64,000 nucleotides of DNA from Deltaproteobacteria bacterium. Lineage in GTDB: Bacteria; Desulfobacterota; Binatia; HRBIN30; CADEER01. The stretch is taken from the NCBI GenBank assembly GCA_029262455.1, contig JAJCZJ010000002.1:32876-96875 (forward strand). Direction: 5' to 3'. Every line of letters starts with the position of its first letter. The first letter of the stretch is position 1. The position numbers and the translations under genes are program-made. A model generated the notes under the pieces. That model ran no database searches. It saw only the letters and a program-made list of their open reading frames with translations, and was not told the DNA's origin. Positions 39,105-48,632 of the stretch are shown one piece after another.

Positions 39105-39480
39105 GAGTGCAGCCGGATCTGCACCAACTGCACAGACCGATGCCCGACAAAGAAATCGCGGCTGCTGCCCCATAGCCAAGTGAACAACCCCCCAGTTACA
39201 CCTAGTGGCGCACCGTGCCCGAGTTACGTCAAGGATTCAGTTCTTTACAAGCGTCAAGCAAGCAGTAGCTCGCCGACTGCCCTCGTACGTAGCATCGATC
39301 GCTCGCTTCGACGGCCCGAATTCCGCTAGCCACCTGCCCCGACGGGATCAGTCGCTCCCAATGCTGGTGCCACCGACGCAATCATTCAATGTTATTCGAA
39401 TTCAGCTCGAGTCCCACAATCCGCTATTCGTTAAACGCTGCATTTTCGGGTCAAAATGCTCAGCCTAAGACTGAAATCGC

Positions 39481-39556
39481 CCCCTTCCTCAGCCACAACC
39501 CAAGCGAAAACAGCTACTTCAGCTGGTGTAACCAGACATGAAGGCGCGAAGCGCCT
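39481..39556. repeat. 76-nt structured direct repeat, copy 1
   Basis: Begins CCCCTTCCTCAGCCACAACC and contains two hairpins: CTGGT-GTA-ACCAG and AGGCGC-GAA-GCGCCT. It matches copy 2 at 39668-39743 over its whole length apart from two short variable patches. Confidence 0.75.
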
Positions 39557-39667
39557 TTGCCCATCTGTCAAGTAGGCGCCATGCGAGCGGGCGAACGGTC
39601 ACTGGTGCAACGATCCAGATCTTGGATCCGACCAGCTAAACATCAGGCGCACGGCCGTCTCCGCGCC

Positions 39668-39743
39668 CCCCTTCCTCAGCCACAACCCAAGCCACATCAA
39701 TTACTTCAGCTGGTGTAACCAGGTTGGAAGGCGCAAAGCGCCT
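39668..39743. repeat. 76-nt structured direct repeat, copy 2
   Basis: Second copy, 187 nt downstream. The hairpin loop differs (AGGCGC-AAA-GCGCCT) while both stems are kept, which suggests that the structure matters. Confidence 0.75.
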
Positions 39744-40167
39744 CGACACCACTAATTATCAGGTCGACCAAATCGACAGGCTGCCCGCCGACTAGCGATC
39801 TTTCCCGGGCCCGCCTCGATGCAGCAACTTCGCCCGAGCCGCCCCCTACGGCCTTCTCTCCTTCCCGAGCACCTCCTTTTCGGTGGGACACAGTGGCTGC
39901 TTTCGCCTCGGGCATGGACTCGGCGCCCCTCATGGCCTGCTCACCTCAGGGCGGGGTCATGCCGTGAGAAATTTCCTCCGCCCCCTGGGTCATCCCTTGG
40001 GAGAAACCCGCGCCGGGACGGGTCACTCTCGCAAGAAACGACACTCGTCCACAGAGTTCTGGTAAGGCAACAGAAGTCCCAACAAAAATGCGTATTGGCA
40101 ACCGACAGTGAATCAGGTACCCCTAGAATCGCTCAAGTAGCTCGATATAACTCGAAGGGACCGACTC

Positions 40168-41202
40168 TTGCCGTCCGCCAATTTCGCTCGTAAGGCTACC
40201 CCGGTGCGCAGCCAGCCTAGCCTCAGTTTCCGTGCCTCCTACTCGCTGCGTGTCCCGCAGGAGCAGCTGATCCGCGCCGTTCTCTCAACTCCTCGGACTT
40301 CGATCGCCCACAAGGCTCTCTCTCAACCCGGACACACTTCGCATGGCCGCTTGGACCCATGGCAACATCTGTATGAAACGATAGCCGCAGGGAATCTGGA
40401 ACAAGGGGACCGACCACTACTTGTAGTCGGAGTGCGCAACGTACTCGCCAATCACCGCTGCATCGCCTATACGGCCAGGCACAGCCCTAGGCTGCAGTCA
40501 GTCCTGGGCGAAGATCCAACCCTCAGCCAACGCCCGTACCACGCGATAGCAATCAATCCACAGGGCAAACTCACGATCGACGAGATTGACGGACGTGGTG
40601 AATTCGGTGCTTATTCCTCTTTTTGCAGTGGAGTGCCCGCGGTTTGGGACAGCGAGGCCCACGGACAATTGATGCGGCGCATGATCGCGGAAGCGGCCGA
40701 CCAAGCCCACATCTATCACCTGCCCCGCGGCAACCATCCGGACGCAAACGACGACACACGTGCGGCCTGGACTACGATGCACAACACTTTCATGCGCGTC
40801 CTATACGAGCCTCGGGAGGTTGCAGCCGACGCTCTACTGAACCAAGCGGAGCGACTCGGATTGCAACGAGAGCACAACTATTTCCACGCCGTGTTGGGCA
40901 TCGACGGCAGCGGTGGCTTGGCACTCCACGTGGCGCACGGCGAGCTCGAAGAAGTGGGAAATCATCTGCGAGATACGTTCGACTTGGCGCGGGGCATTTG
41001 TTTTGAGAACAGTGGTTCGATCAGCGTCTTGTTCTATCCTGAGGGCATTCGCAGCCTCCGAGCAGACCCGAGCGCTCCCCAAGGCTTCGCTCTCGATGAA
41101 CCCGAACACTCTCTGATCGCCGCCCCCAACAAGCGTCGAGCAGGCACCTCGTTTCTGATCTTGGAGCTCGCTGACGCGAGCTTCGATGTGCTTCAGCCGT
41201 AG
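40168..41202 (+). CDS. Hypothetical protein, possible phosphodiester-glycosidase (NAGPA-like) fold
   Basis: 344 residues. TTG start with AAGGGA 8 nt upstream. No signal peptide is evident. The C-terminal third (FHAVLGIDGSGGLALHVAHG, then NHLRDTFDLARGICFENSGS and ISVLFYPEG) has the order of the NAGPA domain: a strand of 'GID.dG.l.l.v.dG', a helix, then a 'a..LDgGgSs..y' turn. The canonical GGG is replaced by NSGS, so the match is tentative. That domain hydrolyses phosphodiesters on sugars or occurs in exopolysaccharide proteins. It converges on the minus-strand operon that ends 6 nt away at 41208, and sits in the sugar-gene cluster, which fits but does not prove the call. Confidence 0.55.
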   Translation: MPSANFARKATPVRSQPSLSFRASYSLRVPQEQLIRAVLSTPRTSIAHKALSQPGHTSHGRLDPWQHLYETIAAGNLEQGDRPLLVVGVRNVLANHRCIAYTARHSPRLQSVLGEDPTLSQRPYHAIAINPQGKLTIDEIDGRGEFGAYSSFCSGVPAVWDSEAHGQLMRRMIAEAADQAHIYHLPRGNHPDANDDTRAAWTTMHNTFMRVLYEPREVAADALLNQAERLGLQREHNYFHAVLGIDGSGGLALHVAHGELEEVGNHLRDTFDLARGICFENSGSISVLFYPEGIRSLRADPSAPQGFALDEPEHSLIAAPNKRRAGTSFLILELADASFDVLQP

Positions 41203-41207
41203 CTCAG

Positions 41208-42710
41208 TCACGAGGTTGCAGGTTGCTCCGCATCGAACACCACCAAGGCCCGCTGAGCAGGGCACGCAACCCAGTCTTCGGCCGCCTGCGATAGGGATTG
41301 ATAGGCCGCCCGCAGTTCAGGGTCACGGCCAGGGGACCGACCGACCGCCTCAAGAGAGTCGTAGAGCAACTCCAAAGTTGCCCGGTGTTGCGCGACGCTG
41401 TCAGGTTGGGCGAGCAACCCTTGAGCTACGGCGAAGACCAACGCCTCGCGCCGCCTCGACCACGGTGCCCGGCGATAGACCTCGCGTGAGACTTCCTTGA
41501 GTTCTCCAAACAGGGCATCGCGCAGCGCAGTACCCCGAAGCTCGGTAGTGCACAATCTATCGATCGCTTGGCGGGTTGCTGCCGCGTCGAAATCAGGAAA
41601 CCGGGTATAGACCAGCTGCAGCTCTAACCGCGGCTCCAGGGTCTCCAAGTCTGTTTCTAACGTATTGAAGCTGTGGGTCCTGCTCTCTGGGTCAGCGCTC
41701 TTCGGACGCCGCGCGCCGGGAAATTCGGCCAAATGGTAGCCTTCGCGCCGCTGTGGATTGGTGAACAGGATCGGCGCCGAGCCCCCCAAGATCTTACGCA
41801 GGTACAAAGCGAGTGTCAGGATCGAGAAGTAGTCGGTTTGACGACTAGAACCAAAGATCTCCGCGTCCGCCCCCAACGCGCCGGCGTTGAGCAGCATCGC
41901 GACTGCTTCCGCGGCGCTCTGCCCGTGTTGGGTCTTGTCAGCCGGCAGGTGGACGGTCAAGGGTTCGTCGGCAAGAAGTTGCTCCCGAAACCTACGCTCG
42001 ACGATTGAATTGTCCACCACGTGGTGGAAGCGCACGCACGACCAGCTCACTTCAGGGTGATCCAGGGCACTCAACCGTACGGAAAACTCGGCGAGCTGCT
42101 TGGAGGCCGGGTACACTCGCTCTTCGTAGAGCAACCGGCACTTGCCGCTGGAGGCGTAGATTACGCGCTCAGCGCCGTACCGGGCTGCCAACGTACAAAC
42201 CTGGTGAGTACCCACCAGATTGCTGCGGACGCTTCGGTCAATCGACCGCTCTGCACCGCCAGGATCTCGAATGGCCGCCAAGTGGAACACCACCTCGGGC
42301 TTTTCCCTGCGCCAAACTGCATCCAACGCCGCTCGGTCGCTGATGTCGACCTCGTGGGTACGCGTGCAGTTTGCTTCCGCCGGGGTTGATAGACAGTCCA
42401 CACCCACGAGCTCGGCAAGCCCCCGATGCGCCAACTCTCGACAGAGATGGCCACCGATCTCCCCGGCAGATCCAGTCACCATCACTCGTCTGTTACGGAG
42501 ATAGTGATCGACCTCAGGAGCGATCGTTGTCTTGCGGCGCAAGATACCGGCGCAAGGGTGCTCATCCAATCGCCCTGCCTGGACGGCTTGCTTCTGCAGA
42601 CAGTCGGTGAGGTAAGTTAGCCGTTCCCGCTGCTCCGCTGAGGGCGTCCGCCCTACGTCCGCCCCCTCAGCTACGAGCGCGGCGATCAAGTCCAGATCCT
42701 TCGCCCTCAA
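41208..42710 (-). CDS. NAD-dependent epimerase/dehydratase, CapD/polysaccharide-synthesis-like
   Basis: 500 residues. TTG start overlapping the upstream stop (TTGA), with AGGGGGAAG upstream. Residues 1-70 are a helical extension absent from ordinary short-chain epimerases. The Rossmann domain starts at 75 with VMVTGSAGEIGG, followed by VVFHLAAIRDPGG and the catalytic-type VYPASK (Tyr200, Lys204). It continues with FHHVVDNS and QHGQSAAEAVAMLL, as in CapD/FlaA1-type UDP-sugar 4,6-dehydratases. A further 170 C-terminal residues are helical and not part of that family. These enzymes oxidise and dehydrate nucleotide sugars. It is translationally coupled to the ROK-fusion gene, so both likely act on one substrate. 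Confidence 0.75.
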   Translation of the reverse strand: MRAKDLDLIAALVAEGADVGRTPSAEQRERLTYLTDCLQKQAVQAGRLDEHPCAGILRRKTTIAPEVDHYLRNRRVMVTGSAGEIGGHLCRELAHRGLAELVGVDCLSTPAEANCTRTHEVDISDRAALDAVWRREKPEVVFHLAAIRDPGGAERSIDRSVRSNLVGTHQVCTLAARYGAERVIYASSGKCRLLYEERVYPASKQLAEFSVRLSALDHPEVSWSCVRFHHVVDNSIVERRFREQLLADEPLTVHLPADKTQHGQSAAEAVAMLLNAGALGADAEIFGSSRQTDYFSILTLALYLRKILGGSAPILFTNPQRREGYHLAEFPGARRPKSADPESRTHSFNTLETDLETLEPRLELQLVYTRFPDFDAAATRQAIDRLCTTELRGTALRDALFGELKEVSREVYRRAPWSRRREALVFAVAQGLLAQPDSVAQHRATLELLYDSLEAVGRSPGRDPELRAAYQSLSQAAEDWVACPAQRALVVFDAEQPATS

Positions 42711-45700
42711 ACCGAACTTCCCCCTGGGGAACGCACTAAGAAAGCATGACTCAGCGCACCGATCTCTCCTCTGTCAGTAACTCCAAGAGTACCCAGATGG
42801 ACATCTTCCGTGCCCTCCGAATTCAACTTCAGGCCCTGGTTTGTGAAGTAGTAAATCGTAGTCCGCTTCTTTTTGCCCAATTGATCTTGGTGCCGTGTGT
42901 CCGTCTCGAAGCTCTCGATCCCTTCAAGATCGACACTGTACTTGAGATCGAGGTGACGCCGAATGCCGTCGACAATGCGCCCCCCGGCATAGCCTCGCAG
43001 AACCCCACCGCACAGAACAACGCCACTAATACGGTAGTATTCGTACATGACCATGACACCATCCGCGAGCAACGATGCCGCTCGATCGATCACCTCGCCC
43101 AGCCGTCCGAAGTCCCACAACTCTGTTTGCAACGAATCCCCCAAATCCCAGTGATCCGGATCGTAGTTGCACAGCATCGCGAGCCGCTCACCCCCTTCTT
43201 GCCAGGCACGCCTACAGACTTCCTCGTTGCTCGATGCACTCAAGCCGAGCCTCCAGTCCCGGGCATTGCGCCAACCGTGTAGGGCGGCCTCGACCATGTT
43301 ACCTGCCGAAAATTCCCCCAGGGGATACCAGTCATCCAGCGTCGGAGTTTCAAGGGATCGACCCATGAACGTTCGATTGAGGAAGTCCAATCCGAGTTCC
43401 AAACGCAACCGGCAGTAAATTTGTTTCGCAGATTTGTCCTTGCTGTCGGGAGACCCCGACAGCTTCCCGACCTCACAACGGCAATCGTAGCAACGGCCGA
43501 TCTCAATGCTATCTGGCTCAAACTCGCCTCCCATCACTTGCTTGTAAACGTAGGGAAGCAACTTCGTCGACGCGAACTCGTTCAGCTGCCCTTTGGGTGT
43601 CTGGTTGGTACTGTCTAGTTTGTGTGTGCCGGCACTGTAAACGTTGACAACCAGCTTACCTAGCTCAGCTGGCCCCTTGAGGATGCGGTCAGGCGTCACG
43701 ACGGCGCTGGCTGTTCCACTGCCCAGCTTCAGGACACCCCAGCGAAGATCCTCGGGAAGCGAACGTCCTGGAGGGAAGAGCTTCCCGAAGTCCCTCACCA
43801 TGCGGCCCAGCCCTTCTGCGTAGGCGTCGTTACAGAGACCGATCGTCAATGGTTTACGATCGCCCGGCCCAAGTCGCGACGACACGCTCCGCCGCAACGC
43901 GGCCACCAAATCCAACGCCCTGACCTGCTCTACCGTAGTGCGGCGTATGAAGTGCGAAGCTACTGTATCCGCGAAATTCTTCAGGATTCCCGAAGCGCCG
44001 GCAATTTTTTGCTCGCGCACTGGTCCCGGCCAACAGACACCCATCACCGCGACTCTATCAAGCCCGGGCATCGCACCAGCGCCCCTTTCATCAGAATCCC
44101 CGCTCAGCCGCACGCGGTTGTTGGACCGCTCTCTCATCCAAGCTTCGATATGACTGATCAGGAACTCGGCGAAGTCATCCAGGCTAGTGTATAAGTCGCC
44201 CTCATTCCGAGTGACACCGCGCCGAAAGGTCCATTCTTCAAGTTCTTTTACGTCCAATGTCCCACTTTGCCAACAAGCTTCGTAGAACAGGAACTTTGCC
44301 GTGCTGGCACCAATGTCGACCCCGATCCACAGCTCGTTCTTTGCGTTGGGCCATTCCGAAGTACGGCTCCAGCGTGCCTCTCTCAACTTCTCGATGCCCC
44401 CCCAGTAGACAGAGTCGTCAACAGTCATCCGTTCCCGCACATGCACGTCATGCGAGCGCATGTAGGTCTCGATGTACCGCACCAGCAACTCGAAACCAGC
44501 CTGTTTGTCGTTCAAAAGGGCGGTCACCCTCGCGGCCCAACCGGACTCATCGCGCAGACTGAGGCGATCGAAGCCACCAACGAGCCCCAGATTCACCGCG
44601 TGCGCAGCAATCAACCTCTCAATCGTCGCATCGACGGGGCTATCCTCTGCCACAACTCGCTTCTCAGCAGGAACCACCAAGCGCACATTGTCGGGTAGCG
44701 CCTGTTCCAGCCCACCTTCCATCACCAGCTCGCAGCTCCCGAACAACGAATCCTCTCCACTTCGGTCGGACAAGGCGCTGGCGACCCTCAAATACCTCAC
44801 CAGCAGCGGGAGCGGGAGATAATGAGCCACGGGGGTCAGAAAGTAATTCGGGCGATCACTGTCGGGCCGAGAGGTCACCTCGGCGCTGGCTACCAGCGCC
44901 TCAAGGTCCGACAAGCCGTTCACTATAGGATCTTGGGAGTCGGCGCCGCCGCTATCCACCTCGTCAACTCTACGCCCACCGAGGATGGCCTCACCTTTAG
45001 CTCGCTCACCGCGAGCCACCAACAATGCCGCCGCGGGTAGTGCGCGGAACTCCAACACAGTCACCGACGACCCCAACCCGAGTCTCTCATCCAAATTGCC
45101 AATCTTGTCCAGAACTAGCGCCGAATTCTCATAAATCGGGCTATCACGACCCTGATGCAGTAGTTCGCGAAAGACACGTGCCAACAAAAAGCGCGACTGG
45201 GCGTAGTTGATTGTCAGGAAGAACCCCTCTTTCGTCGTATGCCACCAATGCTCCGGTGGCTTAGGGAACATCGAACTCCGCGTGCGCTCGACCCACCCAC
45301 AGAAATCGACAAAAGCCTTCGAGTCGAATTGGTAGCGACGACTCTTCCAAAGCGGTGTCATCGATTCCTCACCAGGGACCCCAGATACGCACAACGGGTA
45401 GTCCCAAAGAACATCGTAGGATTCGAGCACATCCTCCGCCAGCCCGGAGCTCTCACTCGACCGCTGCATCTGATATTTGTCGTTACCCGTCTGATAGCAG
45501 CCCGCGTCGACCCAACCCTCCAGAATCGCCCGGATTCTTAGACGCGAGGTCTCGGGGTGGTTGAGTTCACCAGAAGAGTTGTAGTTCGCGGCAGCAACCA
45601 AGCCGATATGAAGGGGATCTCCACCGCTCTTCACGAGGGCCACCAGGATCCGTTTGTGAACCGCCTTGCTAAGCCGTTCGTACACCACTCGATCAGCCAT

Positions 45701-46168
45701 CTTATGATAGAGGATCAATGTCGCCACCACGTCGACTCTCGGCTCATCGGGGTTTCCCAATGCGTCCCGAATGGCTCCACCAATACGACAGGCCTCCTTC
45801 TCAAACTCGCCAAGCATTCGATTGGCAGCACGCAACTCGTAGAGGTTCTGATAGCGATCGGCACACGCCGAGTAGAGAATGGCGAGCAGAGCCTCCGATA
45901 TGGTCAGCGTCGGGTTACTGCTTCGCTCAAGCGCCTTCAACGGCTCAGTCCAATCTTGATCCGGTTCCCCGTTATCCGGCTTCGCGCCCGTAAGGATCAA
46001 TCTGAGCCCATACAATCCGCGTTGTACCCGAGCACGTCGATCCCAGTCAGCTCCGCGCATCAGGTACTCCGGGACAAAGCACGACACACGCCCAAGGCTA
46101 AGCGCACCCGACCCGAGTTGGGTCAGTATGAGATCAATCAGCGTCGCAACATGGGCGAACTCGTTCAT
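42707..46168 (-). CDS. 1153-residue fusion: novel helical N-terminus plus ROK-like sugar kinase domain
   Basis: ATG 46168 overlaps the previous stop as ATGA. Residues 1-600 are helix-rich with no family I know (SEALLAILYSACADRYQNLY, KEGFFLTINYAQSRFLLARV). From about 610 the ASKHA fold appears: phosphate-1 loop WIGVDIGASTAKF, the ROK-type acid motif CNDAYAEGLG near 784, phosphate-2 LKLGSGTASAVV near 814, the paired cysteines CYDCRCEVG near 892 where ROK kinases place a zinc site, and adenosine loop VVLCGGVLRGYAGG near 1054. ROK kinases phosphorylate hexoses and N-acetylated sugars; typical members have 300-400 residues. The size and the N-terminal partner are unusual. The catalytic Asp of NDAYAEGLG is present, so kinase activity is plausible. 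Confidence 0.7.
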   Translation of the reverse strand: MNEFAHVATLIDLILTQLGSGALSLGRVSCFVPEYLMRGADWDRRARVQRGLYGLRLILTGAKPDNGEPDQDWTEPLKALERSSNPTLTISEALLAILYSACADRYQNLYELRAANRMLGEFEKEACRIGGAIRDALGNPDEPRVDVVATLILYHKMADRVVYERLSKAVHKRILVALVKSGGDPLHIGLVAAANYNSSGELNHPETSRLRIRAILEGWVDAGCYQTGNDKYQMQRSSESSGLAEDVLESYDVLWDYPLCVSGVPGEESMTPLWKSRRYQFDSKAFVDFCGWVERTRSSMFPKPPEHWWHTTKEGFFLTINYAQSRFLLARVFRELLHQGRDSPIYENSALVLDKIGNLDERLGLGSSVTVLEFRALPAAALLVARGERAKGEAILGGRRVDEVDSGGADSQDPIVNGLSDLEALVASAEVTSRPDSDRPNYFLTPVAHYLPLPLLVRYLRVASALSDRSGEDSLFGSCELVMEGGLEQALPDNVRLVVPAEKRVVAEDSPVDATIERLIAAHAVNLGLVGGFDRLSLRDESGWAARVTALLNDKQAGFELLVRYIETYMRSHDVHVRERMTVDDSVYWGGIEKLREARWSRTSEWPNAKNELWIGVDIGASTAKFLFYEACWQSGTLDVKELEEWTFRRGVTRNEGDLYTSLDDFAEFLISHIEAWMRERSNNRVRLSGDSDERGAGAMPGLDRVAVMGVCWPGPVREQKIAGASGILKNFADTVASHFIRRTTVEQVRALDLVAALRRSVSSRLGPGDRKPLTIGLCNDAYAEGLGRMVRDFGKLFPPGRSLPEDLRWGVLKLGSGTASAVVTPDRILKGPAELGKLVVNVYSAGTHKLDSTNQTPKGQLNEFASTKLLPYVYKQVMGGEFEPDSIEIGRCYDCRCEVGKLSGSPDSKDKSAKQIYCRLRLELGLDFLNRTFMGRSLETPTLDDWYPLGEFSAGNMVEAALHGWRNARDWRLGLSASSNEEVCRRAWQEGGERLAMLCNYDPDHWDLGDSLQTELWDFGRLGEVIDRAASLLADGVMVMYEYYRISGVVLCGGVLRGYAGGRIVDGIRRHLDLKYSVDLEGIESFETDTRHQDQLGKKKRTTIYYFTNQGLKLNSEGTEDVHLGTLGVTDRGEIGALSHAFLVRSPGGSSV

Positions 46169-47373
46169 CAGTACCCCCGTTCAGCTTCTGACACCCGCGT
46201 GAGCAATACATCGACTTCGTTGCGGGTGTTGTAAAAGTGTGGCGCCACGCGCAAACATTCGCCGCCAGTGGTTGTGGGTCGCACCGACACGATGCACTGC
46301 CGAGCGTCGAGATAGGCGGCTACCTCTCGCACCGGGCGGCGGGGGACGAATGCGCGCATTGGCCCGCGTAGTTCGCGTTCGCCCGAAATCAAGAGCTCAC
46401 AACCCAGATCGATCAAACCGCTTTCGATGGCTGCGTTCAGCTCCGCAATTCGCTGCCAGACGCCATCGATACCGACAGCAGTCAGCAGCTGTAGCGCCGC
46501 GTGCAAACCCACCAAGCCCAAGACATTGAGCGAGCCCGGCTCGTAGCGTCGCGCATCCGACGCGAGCTCGAGCGGCAGGTTTCGAAAGTCGTCCGGGTCG
46601 GCCATGCTCTTCCAGCCCAACAGGGTAGGCCGCAGTCTGTCCTGCACACCAGCACGGACGTACAACACCGCAACGCCCTGTGGGCCCAGCAGCCACTTGT
46701 GCGCGTCGGCAACTGCGAAGTCGGCCGCGCCCAAGGGCATATCCACGGACCCGAGGGTCTGGATCGCATCCACGCACAGCAAGACGCCACGCGCAGCCAG
46801 CGCGGGCGCCAAGGTTTGCAGGGGCAACAGCACGCCCGTGCAATAGTGAGCGCTCGAGACAGCCACCAGGCGTGTCGTATCGTCGACAAGCGCCAGAACC
46901 TCTTCGACCGACACGACACCGGCTACGTTGCGTTCGATCACGCGCACTTCGACGCCCGCACGCCTGAGAGCAAGCCAGGGAAGAACGTTGGACGGGAAGT
47001 CGCCACCGTACACCACCACCGAATCGCCAGCTCCCAGATCGAGACCGTTCGCGATCATACTCAGGCCGGCCGAGGTAGAAGGCGCGAACGCAACTTCGTG
47101 CGCACCCACACCCATCAGCTGGGCAGCCAGCTCACGCGTTTCCATCTCGATATCGCTGTGCAAATGTTGAAACTGGCCTGCAGCAGATGCACGCTCTAGG
47201 TAGGCAGTGATCGCCTCACATACCTTCGTGGGCAACGGGGACACCGCCGCATGGGCGAAGTACCGGCGATCCCGCGTGACGGGAAACATCGCATGGCGGA
47301 ATGCGTCATCAGCCAGCAATCGATCCAGTTCGACGCGCTGGCTTAGATCCGGTTCCAATTGTCGCGATACCAC
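46168..47373 (-). CDS. Class V PLP-dependent aminotransferase / cysteine-desulfurase-like
   Basis: 401 residues from GTG 47373, which has GGAGAG about 8 nt upstream and overlaps the preceding stop; TTG 47421 is a longer option. The fold-type I core is clear: FAHAAVSPLP at the N-terminus, FAPSTSAGLSMIANGL for the phosphate loop, VVVYGGDFPSNVLPW, VAVSSAHYCTG, CVDAIQTLGSVDMP (Asp202 to the pyridine nitrogen) and DAHKWLLGPQGVAVLYV with the Schiff-base lysine at 226. The C-terminal domain ends ECLRVAPHFYNTRNEVDVLL. Isopenicillin-N-epimerase-like and kynureninase-like members also fit; substrate unknown. In a nucleotide-sugar operon it may aminate a keto-sugar, although class V enzymes rarely do so. 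Confidence 0.8.
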   Translation of the reverse strand: MVSRQLEPDLSQRVELDRLLADDAFRHAMFPVTRDRRYFAHAAVSPLPTKVCEAITAYLERASAAGQFQHLHSDIEMETRELAAQLMGVGAHEVAFAPSTSAGLSMIANGLDLGAGDSVVVYGGDFPSNVLPWLALRRAGVEVRVIERNVAGVVSVEEVLALVDDTTRLVAVSSAHYCTGVLLPLQTLAPALAARGVLLCVDAIQTLGSVDMPLGAADFAVADAHKWLLGPQGVAVLYVRAGVQDRLRPTLLGWKSMADPDDFRNLPLELASDARRYEPGSLNVLGLVGLHAALQLLTAVGIDGVWQRIAELNAAIESGLIDLGCELLISGERELRGPMRAFVPRRPVREVAAYLDARQCIVSVRPTTTGGECLRVAPHFYNTRNEVDVLLTRVSEAERGY

Positions 47374-48329
47374 CGAACTGTCTCTCCAATACCAGGTTCG
47401 AACATGTGCCGCGGCGTCCAACCCAGGAGATCTCGAGCCCGCCCCACGTCTAGGCGCTTCTTGATCGGTTTACTTCGTTTTGGACCCGAGAAGCGAGCTT
47501 CCCGGGCTTCCCCATCGAAGGCTCTGCTCACCATGTCGGCAACACGACGGATGGAATAAGCTTCCCCGCTGCCGAAGTTGAATGCTAACCCAGCGTGATC
47601 GTCGGCGCACTCAGCCACACGTACATAGGCGCGCGCCATGTCACTAACGTGAAGGAAATCGAGTTCCGTGGAGCCGTCGTCCCGATCGCCGAAATCGAAA
47701 GGATCCTCTTCAATCAAATTTCGGATGGCGCGCGGAATCAAGCGCGAAAAATTGGTGTCTCCCGGTCCATAGCTGTTCATGAACCGGCATATACCGACCT
47801 TCATGCCAAACGCGAGGGCATAGCTCTGCGCCGCGGCGTCCGCAGCCACTTTCGACGGCGCGTAGATATTGGTTGCTGGTAGCGGGGCGGCCTCTTCACC
47901 AATCACCTCGTCGCCCAAGGTCGTGCCGTAGTACGCCCCGCTCGACGCGAGCACGAACTCCTCCAGGAATGGCGAACAACGGCTGGCCTCGAGCGCATTG
48001 TAGGTCCCCACCGCATTGGTCATCAGGGTGGGAATCGGAGCCTGGTTGCTAATCGGCACGACGGGTTGCGCAGCGAGATGGAATACCGTGCGAATCTCGA
48101 GACGCTGTAGGCAGACCATCAGCCTATCCAAGTCGCGAACATCCCCTTGGACGAACTCAACGTCGGCACCCCACTCTGGGCACAGCCGCAGCAAGGAATT
48201 ATTCGCCACATGCAGATCAAATACGTAGACGCGCGCGCCTAGCGCCAACAACTCGCGGCACAAGTACGCCCCGCCGAAACCGGCCCCCCCGGTAACAAGA
48301 CACGGCCGACGACTCCAGATTCCAGACAT
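47343..48329 (-). CDS. NAD-dependent nucleotide-sugar epimerase/dehydratase
   Basis: 328 residues from ATG 48329; a TTG at 48344 would add five. Extended short-chain dehydrogenase: PCLVTGGAGFGGAYLCREL for NAD, VEFVQGDVRDLDRL, VFHLAAQPVVPISNQAP, the serine of LASSGAYYG and the active-site NIYAPSK (YxxxK), then ELDFLHVSDMARAY and a LGWTPRHMFEPGIGETVRWY tail. This order fits the UDP-glucose 4-epimerase, GDP-mannose 4,6-dehydratase and CDP-glucose 4,6-dehydratase group; the substrate cannot be read from the motif. It heads the four-gene minus-strand operon, and its stop overlaps the aminotransferase start. Confidence 0.85.
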   Translation of the reverse strand: MSGIWSRRPCLVTGGAGFGGAYLCRELLALGARVYVFDLHVANNSLLRLCPEWGADVEFVQGDVRDLDRLMVCLQRLEIRTVFHLAAQPVVPISNQAPIPTLMTNAVGTYNALEASRCSPFLEEFVLASSGAYYGTTLGDEVIGEEAAPLPATNIYAPSKVAADAAAQSYALAFGMKVGICRFMNSYGPGDTNFSRLIPRAIRNLIEEDPFDFGDRDDGSTELDFLHVSDMARAYVRVAECADDHAGLAFNFGSGEAYSIRRVADMVSRAFDGEAREARFSGPKRSKPIKKRLDVGRARDLLGWTPRHMFEPGIGETVRWYRDNWNRI

Positions 48330-48632
48330 ACCGACTACTTTCAACCCTAAGCTCGGTGTTCAACACCCAAGCACATCATCCAGAACCCGGTCACAATTCG
48401 CTTTATCGCCATCGCCGACTCCGAACGCAATCTTCATCATCTTAGTTGCGGTGATTGAACGAGAAAAAGGCAGCACAAGGTCTAGGTAAACCCTCGTTAC
48501 TCTATTCCAGTTTGGATGCTCCCAGCAAGGGTCAATGTGGCTACTGCCTTTAGGCACCCGAAACGATCGCCGCGCAGACACCCAAAGTTCGGCACAGCTC
48601 TAACCTATGTGCTACGAGACCGCGGAGCTATC
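48330..48632. promoter_or_regulatory. Divergent intergenic region of the sugar cluster
   Basis: About 300 nt separate the minus-strand operon head from the plus-strand GalT-like gene, so promoters for both should lie here. No convincing -35/-10 pair or operator repeat was recognised. Confidence 0.4.

Larger units (their letters stand above)
39105..40167. other. Long intergenic region with paired structured repeats
   Basis: Just over 1 kb between the adhesin array and the next gene, without a supported gene. It contains two copies of a 76-nt structured repeat (annotated separately). The 5' part is the likely promoter region of the minus-strand array. The 3' part ends with AAGGGA at 40154-40159, the ribosome site of the next gene. 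Confidence 0.5.
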
